A stretch of 64,000 nt of DNA from contig CABHOV010000046.1 of assembly GCA_902168185.1 (NCBI GenBank), forward strand, positions 62,001-126,000, given 5' to 3'. The notes below the pieces were generated by a model. It was not told the DNA's origin, did no database searches, and saw nothing but the letters and a program-made list of their open reading frames with translations. Of the stretch, positions 54,459-62,999 are shown in pieces (the stretch's first letter is position 1; the number at the start of each line of letters is the position of its first letter). Origin of the DNA: an uncultured Bacteroides sp. (GTDB lineage: Bacteria; Bacteroidota; Bacteroidia; Cytophagales; Cyclobacteriaceae). The position numbers were made by a program, and so were the translations under genes.

Positions 54459-55448
54459 ATGAAAAAGAATGTCATCATCGTCATTATGTTGCTCACCGGT
54501 TCGCTGGTGTCAGCACAAACACAGCAAGGTATTGTTAAACTTCGCGGCACAAGACTTACCTATCCATTGGTGAATAAGTGGATCGAAGAATTCAGCAAAG
54601 AATATCCGGGCATCAAAGTAACTATAGCACCGAACGCGCCTGCTGACAGTATAGATTTTAACATCGCTGCATACGGACTTACCGATAAAGATTATCAGGG
54701 TAATAAAGAAGGCGTTGCCATTGCCCGGTATGTACAGTTACCAGTAGCAAACAGTAAACGTGGTGACCTTGCTTCACTCCAGGAAAAAGGATTTACGGAA
54801 AAAGATTTTAACAATCTATACTTCACACCCGGTACACCTGATTTGTTTGCTTCGTCACAAGCTAAATCTCCCATTACATTATATACCCGTGAGAAGCCTG
54901 CGTGTGCAGCCCATACGTTTGCCAAACATTATGGCAACGATGCTGCAACCCTACAGGGTACCGGTGTAAAAGGTGATGACAAAGACCTGGCGAACGCAGT
55001 ACGAAATGATGTGAATGGTATATCGTTTAACAACCTGGGATTTGTTTACGATATCAAAACACGTAAAGTATCGGAAGGACTAGCTGTCATTCCACTTGAT
55101 CTCAACGAAAATGGAAAAGTGGACAAAGATGAAAAAGTATATACTACGCTGGACGAGGTTATAGGCTATATCGAAAGAACCAATAATCCCAAATTTGTGA
55201 CCGAGCGCGTAAACTTTGTGTTCAGTAAAAATTCGGCCAACAAATCCGCTGGTATATTTCTGCATTGGGTGTTGAGTAAAGGACAACAATTCAATCACGG
55301 AGTTGGATTCCTCGGGCTTGATGAAAAAACACTTACGGCGCAGAAAGTTATATCCTCTTCTGTATTCAAGGTAACTTCGATCCAATCCTGCGAAGGCGCC
55401 AGTGATCTCTCGCAACAGCGTAAAGCAAAACTCGCATCCAATAAATAA
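54459..55448 (+). CDS. PstS-like periplasmic binding protein with an EF-hand loop, paralogue of the first operon gene
   Basis: The ATG at 54459 gives a signal peptide (MKKNVIIVIMLLTGSLVSAQ); the upstream in-frame ATG at 54396 does not. The 329-residue protein aligns to the protein at 43772: VKLRGTRLTYPLVNKWIEEF, VAIARYVQLPVANSKRGDLA, ISFNNLGFVYDIKTRKVSEG. Residues 214-225 (DLNENGKVDKDE) form an EF-hand loop with acids at 1, 11 and 12 and Asn at 3 and 5. It lies between the second sulfatase and the FGE gene. Confidence 0.77.
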   Translation: MKKNVIIVIMLLTGSLVSAQTQQGIVKLRGTRLTYPLVNKWIEEFSKEYPGIKVTIAPNAPADSIDFNIAAYGLTDKDYQGNKEGVAIARYVQLPVANSKRGDLASLQEKGFTEKDFNNLYFTPGTPDLFASSQAKSPITLYTREKPACAAHTFAKHYGNDAATLQGTGVKGDDKDLANAVRNDVNGISFNNLGFVYDIKTRKVSEGLAVIPLDLNENGKVDKDEKVYTTLDEVIGYIERTNNPKFVTERVNFVFSKNSANKSAGIFLHWVLSKGQQFNHGVGFLGLDEKTLTAQKVISSSVFKVTSIQSCEGASDLSQQRKAKLASNK

Positions 55449-55454
55449 ATCAGC

Positions 55455-56330
55455 ATGAACATTACGAATATGCACAAGCTTGTGAAGGAGTATATATGGA
55501 TTAGTGTCGAGATATTTGCAATTGTGCTACTCTTATCATTCCGCAGTATACCGGACTATATAAGCAAAGAGATGTCGGTAGTAAAAGGCGGCACATTGTC
55601 TACTATCGACCCGGTAAGCAAAGCAGCCACGAAAGTAAATGTCAACGCATTTCTCATTGATAAAAACCTCGTGACGGTTGCCGATTTCGAAGCCTTTATC
55701 AAAACAACACACTATATAACAGAAGCTGAGAAGTTTGGAAATGCAGGTATATTCGATGCTAAAACTGGCGAATGGACCTTGATCGATGGCGCAGACTTCC
55801 GTCATCCGTTTGGTAAAGATAAACCGGCAGCATTGCCAGATCATCCGGTAACGCAGGTGTCCTGGAACGATGCGCGTGCCTATGCTAAATGGAAAGGCAA
55901 ACGCTTGCCTACCCAATGGGAATGGGAGCATGCCGCTAAAAACGGTGAGAGTACACAGCAGCAATATAGCTGGGGTGAAGACCTTGTTGTAGGCGGAAAG
56001 TATAAAGCCAATACATGGCAGGGAAGTTTTCCGTATTACAATACAGTGGAAGATGGCTATGCCACAACTTCACCAGTAGGTGCATTCGGAGCAAACAAAA
56101 TTGGACTCACCGATATGGGCGGCAATGTATGGCAATGGTGTGAAGACAGTATTGAACCAACAGGGCGCGACAAAGAGATTGACCCTTCTGTTAGACGTGT
56201 ACTACGAGGTGGATCATTCCTATGCGATCCATTGGTATGCCATGGATTCCAAATTGTCGGGAGGTCCTCCTCTACTCCGGAATCTTCGATGGTTCACTTT
56301 GGTTTTCGATGTGCACAGGATCTGAAGTAA
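55455..56330 (+). CDS. Formylglycine-generating enzyme (sulfatase-modifying factor family)
   Basis: A 291-residue FGE-type protein with an N-terminal hydrophobic segment (YIWISVEIFAIVLLLSF) that targets it to the periplasm or membrane. Motifs are KVNVNAFLIDKNLVTVADFE, HPVTQVSWNDARAYAKWKGK, RLPTQWEWEHAAK, GNVWQWCED, then the redox pair C257 and C262 (FLCDPLVCHG), spaced as in human SUMF1, and GFRCA at the end. It converts the Cys in C-x-P-x-R to formylglycine. The gene starts 6 bp after the preceding one, and both sulfatases in the operon carry its recognition motif. Confidence 0.92.
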   Translation: MNITNMHKLVKEYIWISVEIFAIVLLLSFRSIPDYISKEMSVVKGGTLSTIDPVSKAATKVNVNAFLIDKNLVTVADFEAFIKTTHYITEAEKFGNAGIFDAKTGEWTLIDGADFRHPFGKDKPAALPDHPVTQVSWNDARAYAKWKGKRLPTQWEWEHAAKNGESTQQQYSWGEDLVVGGKYKANTWQGSFPYYNTVEDGYATTSPVGAFGANKIGLTDMGGNVWQWCEDSIEPTGRDKEIDPSVRRVLRGGSFLCDPLVCHGFQIVGRSSSTPESSMVHFGFRCAQDLK

Positions 56331-56345
56331 GCATACTGAAACTAT

Positions 56346-56383
56346 ATATCTATAGCCTGTTATTCAATGTAGGCTATAGATAT
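56346..56383. terminator. Hairpin between convergent FGE and permease genes
   Basis: 13-nt perfect arms (56346-56358 and 56371-56383) around a 12-nt loop, between stops at 56330 and 56386. No U-run. Confidence 0.6.
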
Positions 56384-56385
56384 CA

Positions 56386-58827
56386 CTACTCATACTTTAA
56401 AGCTTTCGCGGGATCCATTGTCGCGGACTGCCAGCTCTTTACCCCAACCGTTAGCATGGCGACAATGAAACAAAATGTACCTGCACCAATAAAAATCCAG
56501 ATGCTTAATGGAATGTGATATGCAAATTGGGAAAGCCAGGTGTTCATTATATACATGGCAATGGGACATGCTATACCAAATGCGATCCAAACCAGCATCA
56601 GGTAATGAGCCGATAACAAACGAACAAGCTGGAAAGCAGAGGAACCTAACACTTTGCGAACACCAATCTCTTTCGTGCGCATAGCTGTCATATAGGCTGT
56701 CAGACCAAACAATCCGAGAGATGAAATAAAAATGGCAAGACCCGAAAAGATTGTAAATGCTTTACCAAACTGATCATCGTTCTTGTACTGTGCATCAAAA
56801 TATTCATCGAGGAAAAAATAATCAAATGGATTTTGTGGATATACATCTTTCCAAAGATGCTCGATTTCACCAATGGACGCGCGAAGGTCTGATGGTTTGA
56901 TCTTAAAAACATAGAACTCTCCTGCCCAGGGTGCATAGATATACTTCCGCAATGTAAAAACGATCGGCCCGACTTGCTTACGTAGAGACTGTTGATTAAA
57001 ATCATTTACAACTCCTATTACTCGTTTTGGAATGGTTTGATTGTCATTTTCATTCCATAGTATGATCTGATCAAGCGCGTGTGATGCATCCGTATAGCCA
57101 AGTTGTTTAGCTGCTGTTTCATTGATGATAATAGCATCTTGCCATCCGGAAGTTCCGTCAGGATAATTTCTTCCTGCTATAAATCGCGCGTCAAACAAGT
57201 TGAAGAAATTTTCATCGATGGCTATAATAGAAGCACCTATAGAATTTTGGGGATCGTCCTTTCGTGAATAGCTTCTGCCCCAATGCAACTCTTGACCGGG
57301 AATGGAAGATGCTAAGGCAAATGAAGATATACCAGAAAGTTTTTTTGTTTCGTTTGTAAAAAACGAAAGTGTTGTCTGATAGGTACTATCTTTTACACTG
57401 GGACCTTTTACGATGAGTGTCTGCTCTATGTCAAGACCTAACTCCTTATTTCGCATAAAGCGTAGTTGAAGAAAAACTGTAATCGTTCCGATGACGAGTA
57501 TAACGGTAGCTGTGAACTGAAAAACAATCAGCGCCTTGTTCAATGTTAAACTCATTGCTGAACGCGGGACCTTGGACTTGAGAAGTGCTACTGGGTTCAG
57601 GCGAGATATAAAAAGTGCCGGGTACAAACCGGAGCAGAGCGTTCCGACAAGAAAAATCATAATCAACACCAAGCCATTTTTCCATCCTAATGCTATAGCG
57701 CCAGGAAGACCCACCATATTTTTAAGTACCGGCAAACTCACCTGGATGATTGCTATCGAAATACAAACAGCAAAGAAATTAATGATTGCAGAATCCGTTA
57801 ACAATTGTCCAATAAGTTGGCCCCTGCTTGAGCCGTTGATCTTCCGTATACTTATCTCCTTGCTATTTTCAGCGGAGCGAGCAATGGAGAAGTTGAGGTA
57901 ATTGATCCAGGCAATGAGCAGTATAAAGATAGCGATCGTATTTAGGAAATTTACAGTTCGAAGATCTCCGTTCACCTCGAGTTCACCCCATAACTTTGAT
58001 TCCAGGTGAATCGACTGAATCGGTTTCAATAAAAATTCGATCCTATAACCTGCCTTGGCGCTTTCAGCTATATACTTCCCTATATACTTGTTCAGCAACG
58101 TGGGAATTTGTGATTCTACTGCAACGCCATCAATACCGGGCTGCACTTCAATATAGGTATAGAAGTTACCCCAGTCCCAATCGTTATCGAGATTCATTCC
58201 GAGGCTTGTGAATGAAATAACAAAGTCGGTATGGAGATGTGAGTTCATGGGAACATCTTCAAAAACTCCAGTCACGATAAGCTGTTTTGCACCAATTTCT
58301 CCTCTGTAAAATGTTAGTGCTTTACCAATTGGATCACTTTTACCAAAATACTTTTCGGCAACAGTTTTGGACACTGCTACCTGGTCGGGCATTGAGAGTG
58401 CTTTTTCAACCGATCCTGATATCATTTTATAGGAGAACATGGATAGGAATCCATCATCGGCATAATATATTTTACCTTCTCGAAATTTTTTCTCTCCATA
58501 CTCCATAACAGGGTCGGACATGAAAGGGCCAGTATGCGCGAGCCTGACAGCGTTTTTTACCACTGGTATATCTTGTTTCAATGCGGGTGCGAGTGCCGGG
58601 ATACTTTGTGCTGCACCTTCTGTCTCAACGTTGTTCTGAAAGCCATGATAAGAAACTCTGTATACATTCTTTGACCGGAAATTATCAAAGCTCCGCTCGT
58701 ACGTTACATATAAAAAGATTATGGTGCAGGATACTGTTGCAAGAGAAAGCCCTGTTATACTCAATGCCGAAAAAGATCGGTCATGCCAGATCTTGCGTAG
58801 CGAAAGTTTTATAAACGTTGAAATCAT
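56386..58827 (-). CDS. ABC transporter permease (MacB/FtsX type), no ATPase beside it
   Basis: The ATG at 58827 (MISTFIKLSLRKIWHDRSFS) is the standard start of Bacteroidota FtsX-like permeases; 58884 would add a non-hydrophobic tail. The 813-residue protein has one N-terminal helix, a large periplasmic MacB_PCD domain, three helices (VNFLNTIAIFILLIAWINYL onwards), a second MacB_PCD domain, and the final FtsX helices with TKEIGVRKVLGSSAFQLVRL. It probably moves lipoproteins, peptides or antibiotics. No ATP-binding partner is in the window, so it must use one encoded elsewhere. Confidence 0.9.
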   Translation of the reverse strand: MISTFIKLSLRKIWHDRSFSALSITGLSLATVSCTIIFLYVTYERSFDNFRSKNVYRVSYHGFQNNVETEGAAQSIPALAPALKQDIPVVKNAVRLAHTGPFMSDPVMEYGEKKFREGKIYYADDGFLSMFSYKMISGSVEKALSMPDQVAVSKTVAEKYFGKSDPIGKALTFYRGEIGAKQLIVTGVFEDVPMNSHLHTDFVISFTSLGMNLDNDWDWGNFYTYIEVQPGIDGVAVESQIPTLLNKYIGKYIAESAKAGYRIEFLLKPIQSIHLESKLWGELEVNGDLRTVNFLNTIAIFILLIAWINYLNFSIARSAENSKEISIRKINGSSRGQLIGQLLTDSAIINFFAVCISIAIIQVSLPVLKNMVGLPGAIALGWKNGLVLIMIFLVGTLCSGLYPALFISRLNPVALLKSKVPRSAMSLTLNKALIVFQFTATVILVIGTITVFLQLRFMRNKELGLDIEQTLIVKGPSVKDSTYQTTLSFFTNETKKLSGISSFALASSIPGQELHWGRSYSRKDDPQNSIGASIIAIDENFFNLFDARFIAGRNYPDGTSGWQDAIIINETAAKQLGYTDASHALDQIILWNENDNQTIPKRVIGVVNDFNQQSLRKQVGPIVFTLRKYIYAPWAGEFYVFKIKPSDLRASIGEIEHLWKDVYPQNPFDYFFLDEYFDAQYKNDDQFGKAFTIFSGLAIFISSLGLFGLTAYMTAMRTKEIGVRKVLGSSAFQLVRLLSAHYLMLVWIAFGIACPIAMYIMNTWLSQFAYHIPLSIWIFIGAGTFCFIVAMLTVGVKSWQSATMDPAKALKYE

Positions 58828-58918
58828 GGCCCGTGAATTTAGAATCACTTTACGAACTTCAATATTGTGCCAATTGCAAAACATACGAATTTAACCAGAA
58901 TTAACATGTTGGCATATC

Positions 58919-58944
58919 TTAATTGACCGATACCGACCAATTAA
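58919..58944. promoter_or_regulatory. Inverted repeat upstream of the permease and TonB-like genes
   Basis: TTAATTG and CAATTAA are 7-nt arms around ACCGATACCGAC, which itself contains ACCGA twice. It lies in the divergent 393-bp gap between the permease (start 58827) and the gene at 59221. It looks like an operator; no regulator gene is nearby. Confidence 0.35.
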
Positions 58945-59175
58945 ATTCGATATTAAACAGTCTGGATCTTTCAGGATCTAGCTAAAAAAACTTTTAATAA
59001 TATATACCATTTTGATATGAATCTGGAATTAAAATCTGCATCAATGCAAATTTCAATTCCAGATTCACAACGTACTAATTACGCTGAATTCGTCCATGCG
59101 AGTGGTATCAACATACATGTCACCACACTATCGTTGTACGCAAATCGCTTTCCACCACGCCCATTTAAAATTCAA

Positions 59176-59204
59176 TTTGTATTCAGAATTTCTGATGACT
59201 TTTG
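59176..59204 (+). promoter_or_regulatory. Promoter before the outer-membrane barrel gene
   Basis: TTTG (59176-59179), 17 bp, then GACTTTTG (59197-59204, one mismatch to TAnnTTTG). The transcript would begin about 10 bp before the ATG at 59221, which supports this start over the in-frame ATG at 59017. Confidence 0.4.
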
Positions 59205-59220
59205 TACGGAAGATCAGGCT

Positions 59221-61629
59221 ATGAAACGACTTTACTTTTTGCTCTTTCTTTTTATACTACCACTGTTTTGCTTTGGCCAGGTCAAAAGTGTTACGCTTTC
59301 GGGTATCCTGCACGACAAGGAATCGAAACGCCCCCTCTCCTATGTGAGCGTTGTCCTCAAATCAGAAAGTGACAGTACATTTATATCCGGTACTATGACA
59401 AATGAAGAGGGCCGGTATACGCTGAGTAGTATCCTCCCCGGAAATTATATACTCGAGGCCTCTTATATCGGCTATCAAACGAAGTATACCTCCGCGCTGG
59501 TAGGTAAACTCAGTGAATATCTCGACCTCGGTGTAGTTGAACTGGAGGAGACTATAACTTCATTAAATGAAGTCATTATTACCGGAAAGCAAGATGCCGT
59601 AGCGGAGACCCTGGAAAAAAAGACATTTTCGGTTGCAGAAGGCATCAATCAGCGTGGCGGGTCTTTATTGCAAGTCATGCAAAATCTCCCGGGCATTACT
59701 GTAAGTGATGAAGGTACCGTGCAACTCCGCGGCAGCGATAAAGTAGTAGTGCTTGTGGATGGCAAACAAACCGCGTTAACCGGGTTTGGCAACCAGCGGG
59801 CATTGGACAATATACCGGCTTCCTCTATTGAAAGAATCGAAGTCATTAACAATCCTTCTTCCAAATACGATGCTAACGGTAATGCTGGCATCATCAACAT
59901 CATCTATAAGAAAGAAGTAAAAGAAGGTCTCAACGGAAAGGCAGGGCTCTCTGCAGGATTGGGAGCGTTGTGGATTAAAAAAGAAAATTATCCAACTATA
60001 CGACCGCAGTATCAAAACAGTCCCAAGATCAATCCTTCTATAGCACTCGCCTATAGAAAGAAGAAAATAAATCTTTTCTTACAAGGCGATAATCTATATA
60101 CAAAGACATTAAACAAAAACGAGTTTGTAGACAGATACTATGACAATGGTGATACAGTAAAACAGCAAACCAAAAGAAATCGGACAACAAATATAGTTAC
60201 CGCTAAGGGAGGATTCGACTGGTATGTAAACGATCAGAATACAATAACGGTATCGGGACTGTTTAGCAGTGAAAAGATACTCGATCGTGGCGATGAACCT
60301 TTTTTCAATGGCAGTTTGTCTGAGCGTCAGCGCCTCTGGCAATTTCTGGAGGACGAATTAAAAACGACTGTTACGGAAATTGCTACGTGGCAGCATAAAT
60401 TCAAACAACCCGGCCGGTTGCTGACGATAGGCGCTAACTATACTTTTCACAGGGAGGATGAGAAGTATTACTTCACCAATATTTTACCAACCTATATTGG
60501 GCTGGATTCCTTTAAGCTTATTTCTGATGAACATGTCGGAGATTTCAGTATAGATTACGTTCGTCCCATGAAATATGGAAGATTTGAGACTGGCGTAAAA
60601 TTCAGAAACCGATATATACCAACTAATATGCGTTTCATTCCAGGGCAAAATTCGCCTCTCGATGTAAAGGCGGGTGGCTGGGCTAACTATAGTGAGGCAA
60701 TTCCAGCTGTATATGGTAATTATATTTTCGAAAACAAGGATTTTGAAGTTGAAGCCGGTTTGCGGGTTGAGTATGTAAATATATACTATAAAGTAAACCC
60801 GGACCATAGCACCTATAAGAGCAGTGGCTATAACTATACGCAACCTTTCCCCAATCTTCGGCTGGCATACAAAGTTAATAGCAATTATACGCTTTCCTTA
60901 TTTTACAATCGCAGGGTGGATCGGCCCAATGAAGTGGACATTCGGATCTTTCCCAAATATGATGACGCTGAAATTATCAAGGTTGGCAATCCCGGGCTTC
61001 GCCCGCAGTTTACAAATTCCTTTGAGTTAGGATCCAAGGCAAACTGGGACAATGGCTATCTATACTCAGCCTTGTATCATAAGCGTATGGATGCCACAAT
61101 CACCCGCATCGCCAGCACCGTTCCAGGGTCAAACCTTATATACAATATATTTCAAAATGCAGGAGCCAGTTATACTACCGGAATAGAAATTATACTCTCA
61201 CAGAACATAGACCAATGGGCAACGTTTAATCTTAACCTGAACGGTTATCAGAATATTATAGAGGCATTTAGTGTAGTTAATAAATATCCGCAGGGGAATA
61301 CATTCACGGCTGGTCGTCAGGAAATCTTATCAGGAAGCGCAAAGTTGAATGGGCTCTTTCACTTGCCCAGAAAATATGACATACAGGTCACAAGTGTATA
61401 CATGGCACCTGATGTTGTGCCGCAGGGAAAAACATATTCGCGTTTTTATATCGACCTGGGAATTAAGCGACTTATTCAAAACGGTAAAGGTGAAGTATTT
61501 TTGAATGCTACCGATGTTGCCAATACGCTACGAATAAAAAAACAAATTCAGGGGGATGGATTCCATTATGTAAGCACTGATTATTATGAGACCCAGGTTA
61601 TCCGTTTGGGATATACCTATAAATTTTAG
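59221..61629 (+). CDS. TonB-receptor-like outer-membrane protein (carboxypeptidase-like N-terminus, OMP_b-brl_3 barrel)
   Basis: The ATG at 59221 gives signal peptide MKRLYFLLFLFILPLFCFGQ. The 802-residue protein has a CarboxypepD_reg-like domain (VTLSGILHDKESKRPLSYVS, SILPGNYILEASYIGYQTKY), a plug domain (RGGSLLQVMQNLPGITVSDE, IPASSIERIEVINNPSSKYD, GNAGIINIIYKKEV), and an outer-membrane beta-barrel of the OMP_b-brl_3 kind (FYNRRVDRPNEVDIRIFPKY) ending in LGYTYKF. It differs from SusC and from the two siderophore-type receptors here. Substrate unknown. It is monocistronic. Confidence 0.9.
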   Translation: MKRLYFLLFLFILPLFCFGQVKSVTLSGILHDKESKRPLSYVSVVLKSESDSTFISGTMTNEEGRYTLSSILPGNYILEASYIGYQTKYTSALVGKLSEYLDLGVVELEETITSLNEVIITGKQDAVAETLEKKTFSVAEGINQRGGSLLQVMQNLPGITVSDEGTVQLRGSDKVVVLVDGKQTALTGFGNQRALDNIPASSIERIEVINNPSSKYDANGNAGIINIIYKKEVKEGLNGKAGLSAGLGALWIKKENYPTIRPQYQNSPKINPSIALAYRKKKINLFLQGDNLYTKTLNKNEFVDRYYDNGDTVKQQTKRNRTTNIVTAKGGFDWYVNDQNTITVSGLFSSEKILDRGDEPFFNGSLSERQRLWQFLEDELKTTVTEIATWQHKFKQPGRLLTIGANYTFHREDEKYYFTNILPTYIGLDSFKLISDEHVGDFSIDYVRPMKYGRFETGVKFRNRYIPTNMRFIPGQNSPLDVKAGGWANYSEAIPAVYGNYIFENKDFEVEAGLRVEYVNIYYKVNPDHSTYKSSGYNYTQPFPNLRLAYKVNSNYTLSLFYNRRVDRPNEVDIRIFPKYDDAEIIKVGNPGLRPQFTNSFELGSKANWDNGYLYSALYHKRMDATITRIASTVPGSNLIYNIFQNAGASYTTGIEIILSQNIDQWATFNLNLNGYQNIIEAFSVVNKYPQGNTFTAGRQEILSGSAKLNGLFHLPRKYDIQVTSVYMAPDVVPQGKTYSRFYIDLGIKRLIQNGKGEVFLNATDVANTLRIKKQIQGDGFHYVSTDYYETQVIRLGYTYKF

Positions 61630-61697
61630 CACCGAATAATTCCAAAATAAAAGCGATCGCAACCTAGTCATAGATCGTTGTAACTTTTCGTGTTGGG

Positions 61698-61727
61698 TCT
61701 GCGTACTATAAAATTTGCATACGCAGA
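61698..61727 (+). terminator. Hairpin after the barrel gene
   Basis: TCTGCGTA (61698-61705) and TACGCAGA (61720-61727) around a 14-nt AT-rich loop, 68 bp after the stop. No U-run; weak. Confidence 0.4.
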
Positions 61728-61754
61728 TTAGACTAGTATCAACACCTGAAAGCG

Positions 61755-62108
61755 ATGACCAACCACTACGTGCACGAAGTAAACGGAGAACAGATTACAG
61801 TCTTTACGGACAAAGAAACGGTGATCGATAATCCACAGCTGTTCCTCGATATTATTTTCAATCTGCCTTCGGAAAAAATAATTTTGTATAAAGAGAATTT
61901 ACACGAATCATTCTTCGATCTGAAAAGCGGATTGGCTGGAGAACTGTTACAAAAGATTGCAAATTACTCCATGAGTCTCGGTATTGTTGGTGACTTCTCG
62001 TTATATCAAAGCAAGAGCCTGCGCGACTTCATTTACGAAAGCAATAAGTCAAACCGAATTGTATTTGTAAGTACATTGGAAGAAGCCCTCGACAGGTTGA
62101 GCCGATAA
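61755..62108 (+). CDS. DUF4180 family protein
   Basis: A 117-residue soluble protein with DUF4180 text: HYVHEVNGEQITVFTDKETV, LFLDIIFNLPSEKIILYKEN, ESFFDLKSGLAGELLQKIAN, YSMSLGIVGDF, RDFIYESNKSNRIVFVST. The family is widely distributed and has no assigned function; it often lies near transcription regulators. It stands alone here. Confidence 0.83.
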   Translation: MTNHYVHEVNGEQITVFTDKETVIDNPQLFLDIIFNLPSEKIILYKENLHESFFDLKSGLAGELLQKIANYSMSLGIVGDFSLYQSKSLRDFIYESNKSNRIVFVSTLEEALDRLSR

Positions 62109-62200
62109 AAGATACGCTTCCGAATCGCCGACATTTATACTATATAGTTGTAGCGTGTTCCTTTCAATTTGATTTTTTTATCACCTAGTACTTCATTTCC

Positions 62201-62626
62201 ATGCCCTCTCAAAAAACCGTTGACGAAATGATTCTGAGCCTGCCAAAAGCTGAGCAGACTATGGTAAAACGCCTTCGTATGCTTGTGCAGGAATGTCTTC
62301 CCTCCGCGATTGAGAAAGGATACTATGGAGAAGGTGTACCTTTTTATTCACACCATCGCATGATCTGTTTTATTTGGCCAGCATCCGTGGTGTTGGGAGC
62401 TAAAAAGAAAGCCGCAAAAGAAAAAGGTGTGTCACTTGGATTCTGCCAGGGGAATTTAATGTCCAACGAGGATGGAGCCTTGCTGGCCGAGGGGCGCAAG
62501 CAGGTATATATATTGTATTTTAATTCTGCAGATGAGATCAAAGACGACCAGGTGCGGGCTTTACTATTTGAAGCCGGAATGATTGACGATACCTTTGCGA
62601 AAAAGAAGAAGCATCTAAAAAAGTGA
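62201..62626 (+). CDS. DUF1801 domain protein
   Basis: A 141-residue protein: TVDEMILSLPKAEQTMVKRL, RMLVQECLPSAIEKGYYGEG, VPFYSHHRMICFIWPASVVL, GAKKKAAKEKGVSLGFCQGN. The DUF1801 fold, also seen in the N-terminal part of the YdeI protein at 12115. The C-terminus is Lys-rich (FAKKKKHLKK). Function unproven. Confidence 0.83.
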   Translation: MPSQKTVDEMILSLPKAEQTMVKRLRMLVQECLPSAIEKGYYGEGVPFYSHHRMICFIWPASVVLGAKKKAAKEKGVSLGFCQGNLMSNEDGALLAEGRKQVYILYFNSADEIKDDQVRALLFEAGMIDDTFAKKKKHLKK

Positions 62627-62718
62627 AGCGTAGTATCCATCCGCTTCCCTCCTTTCCAGTGGTTGTACATTGATTCGAACAATGTTATATAGCTTGTTTT
62701 AACCAACATAAACTACCA

Positions 62719-62777
62719 GGTAGTATTGGCGGGATTCGAACCCGTTCAGCTATAGTTTTGCCATTAAACTAACAACC
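62719..62777 (-). pseudogene. tRNA-like remnant lacking the anticodon arm
   Basis: On the minus strand: GGTTGTT, a perfect D-arm-like AGTTT-AATGGCA-AAACT, a 9-nt joint where the anticodon stem should be, then CGGGTTCGAATCCCG (a consensus T-arm with GTTCGAATC loop), and TACTACC. The acceptor arms pair 5 of 7. A normal tRNA would have about 17 more bases between D arm and T arm. It is a decayed or rearranged tRNA, or an attachment-site-like tRNA piece. No complete tRNA is nearby. Confidence 0.45.
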
Positions 62778-62999
62778 AGGAATTTTGGTTTGAAGATATA
62801 GCTTAATCACTGTTTCGGCAAATATGCTCTGAAGACTGCATCGCAGGATTTCTATTATTTTCTTTAACCTATAATTCGATAATCCGGTATTCCAGATCAT
62901 GGATTATATGACGAGATCATGTATATATTTCAGCACTTCTATTTGGAGAATGCAGACGCGGCACAGAATTTTCACGCCTCCGGCTAAATTATCGATGCC

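Noticed and set aside
59017-59220. N-terminal extension of the outer-membrane barrel gene
   Set aside because: The added 68 residues have no signal peptide and would bury the one at 59221; a promoter-like pair lies inside the extension.
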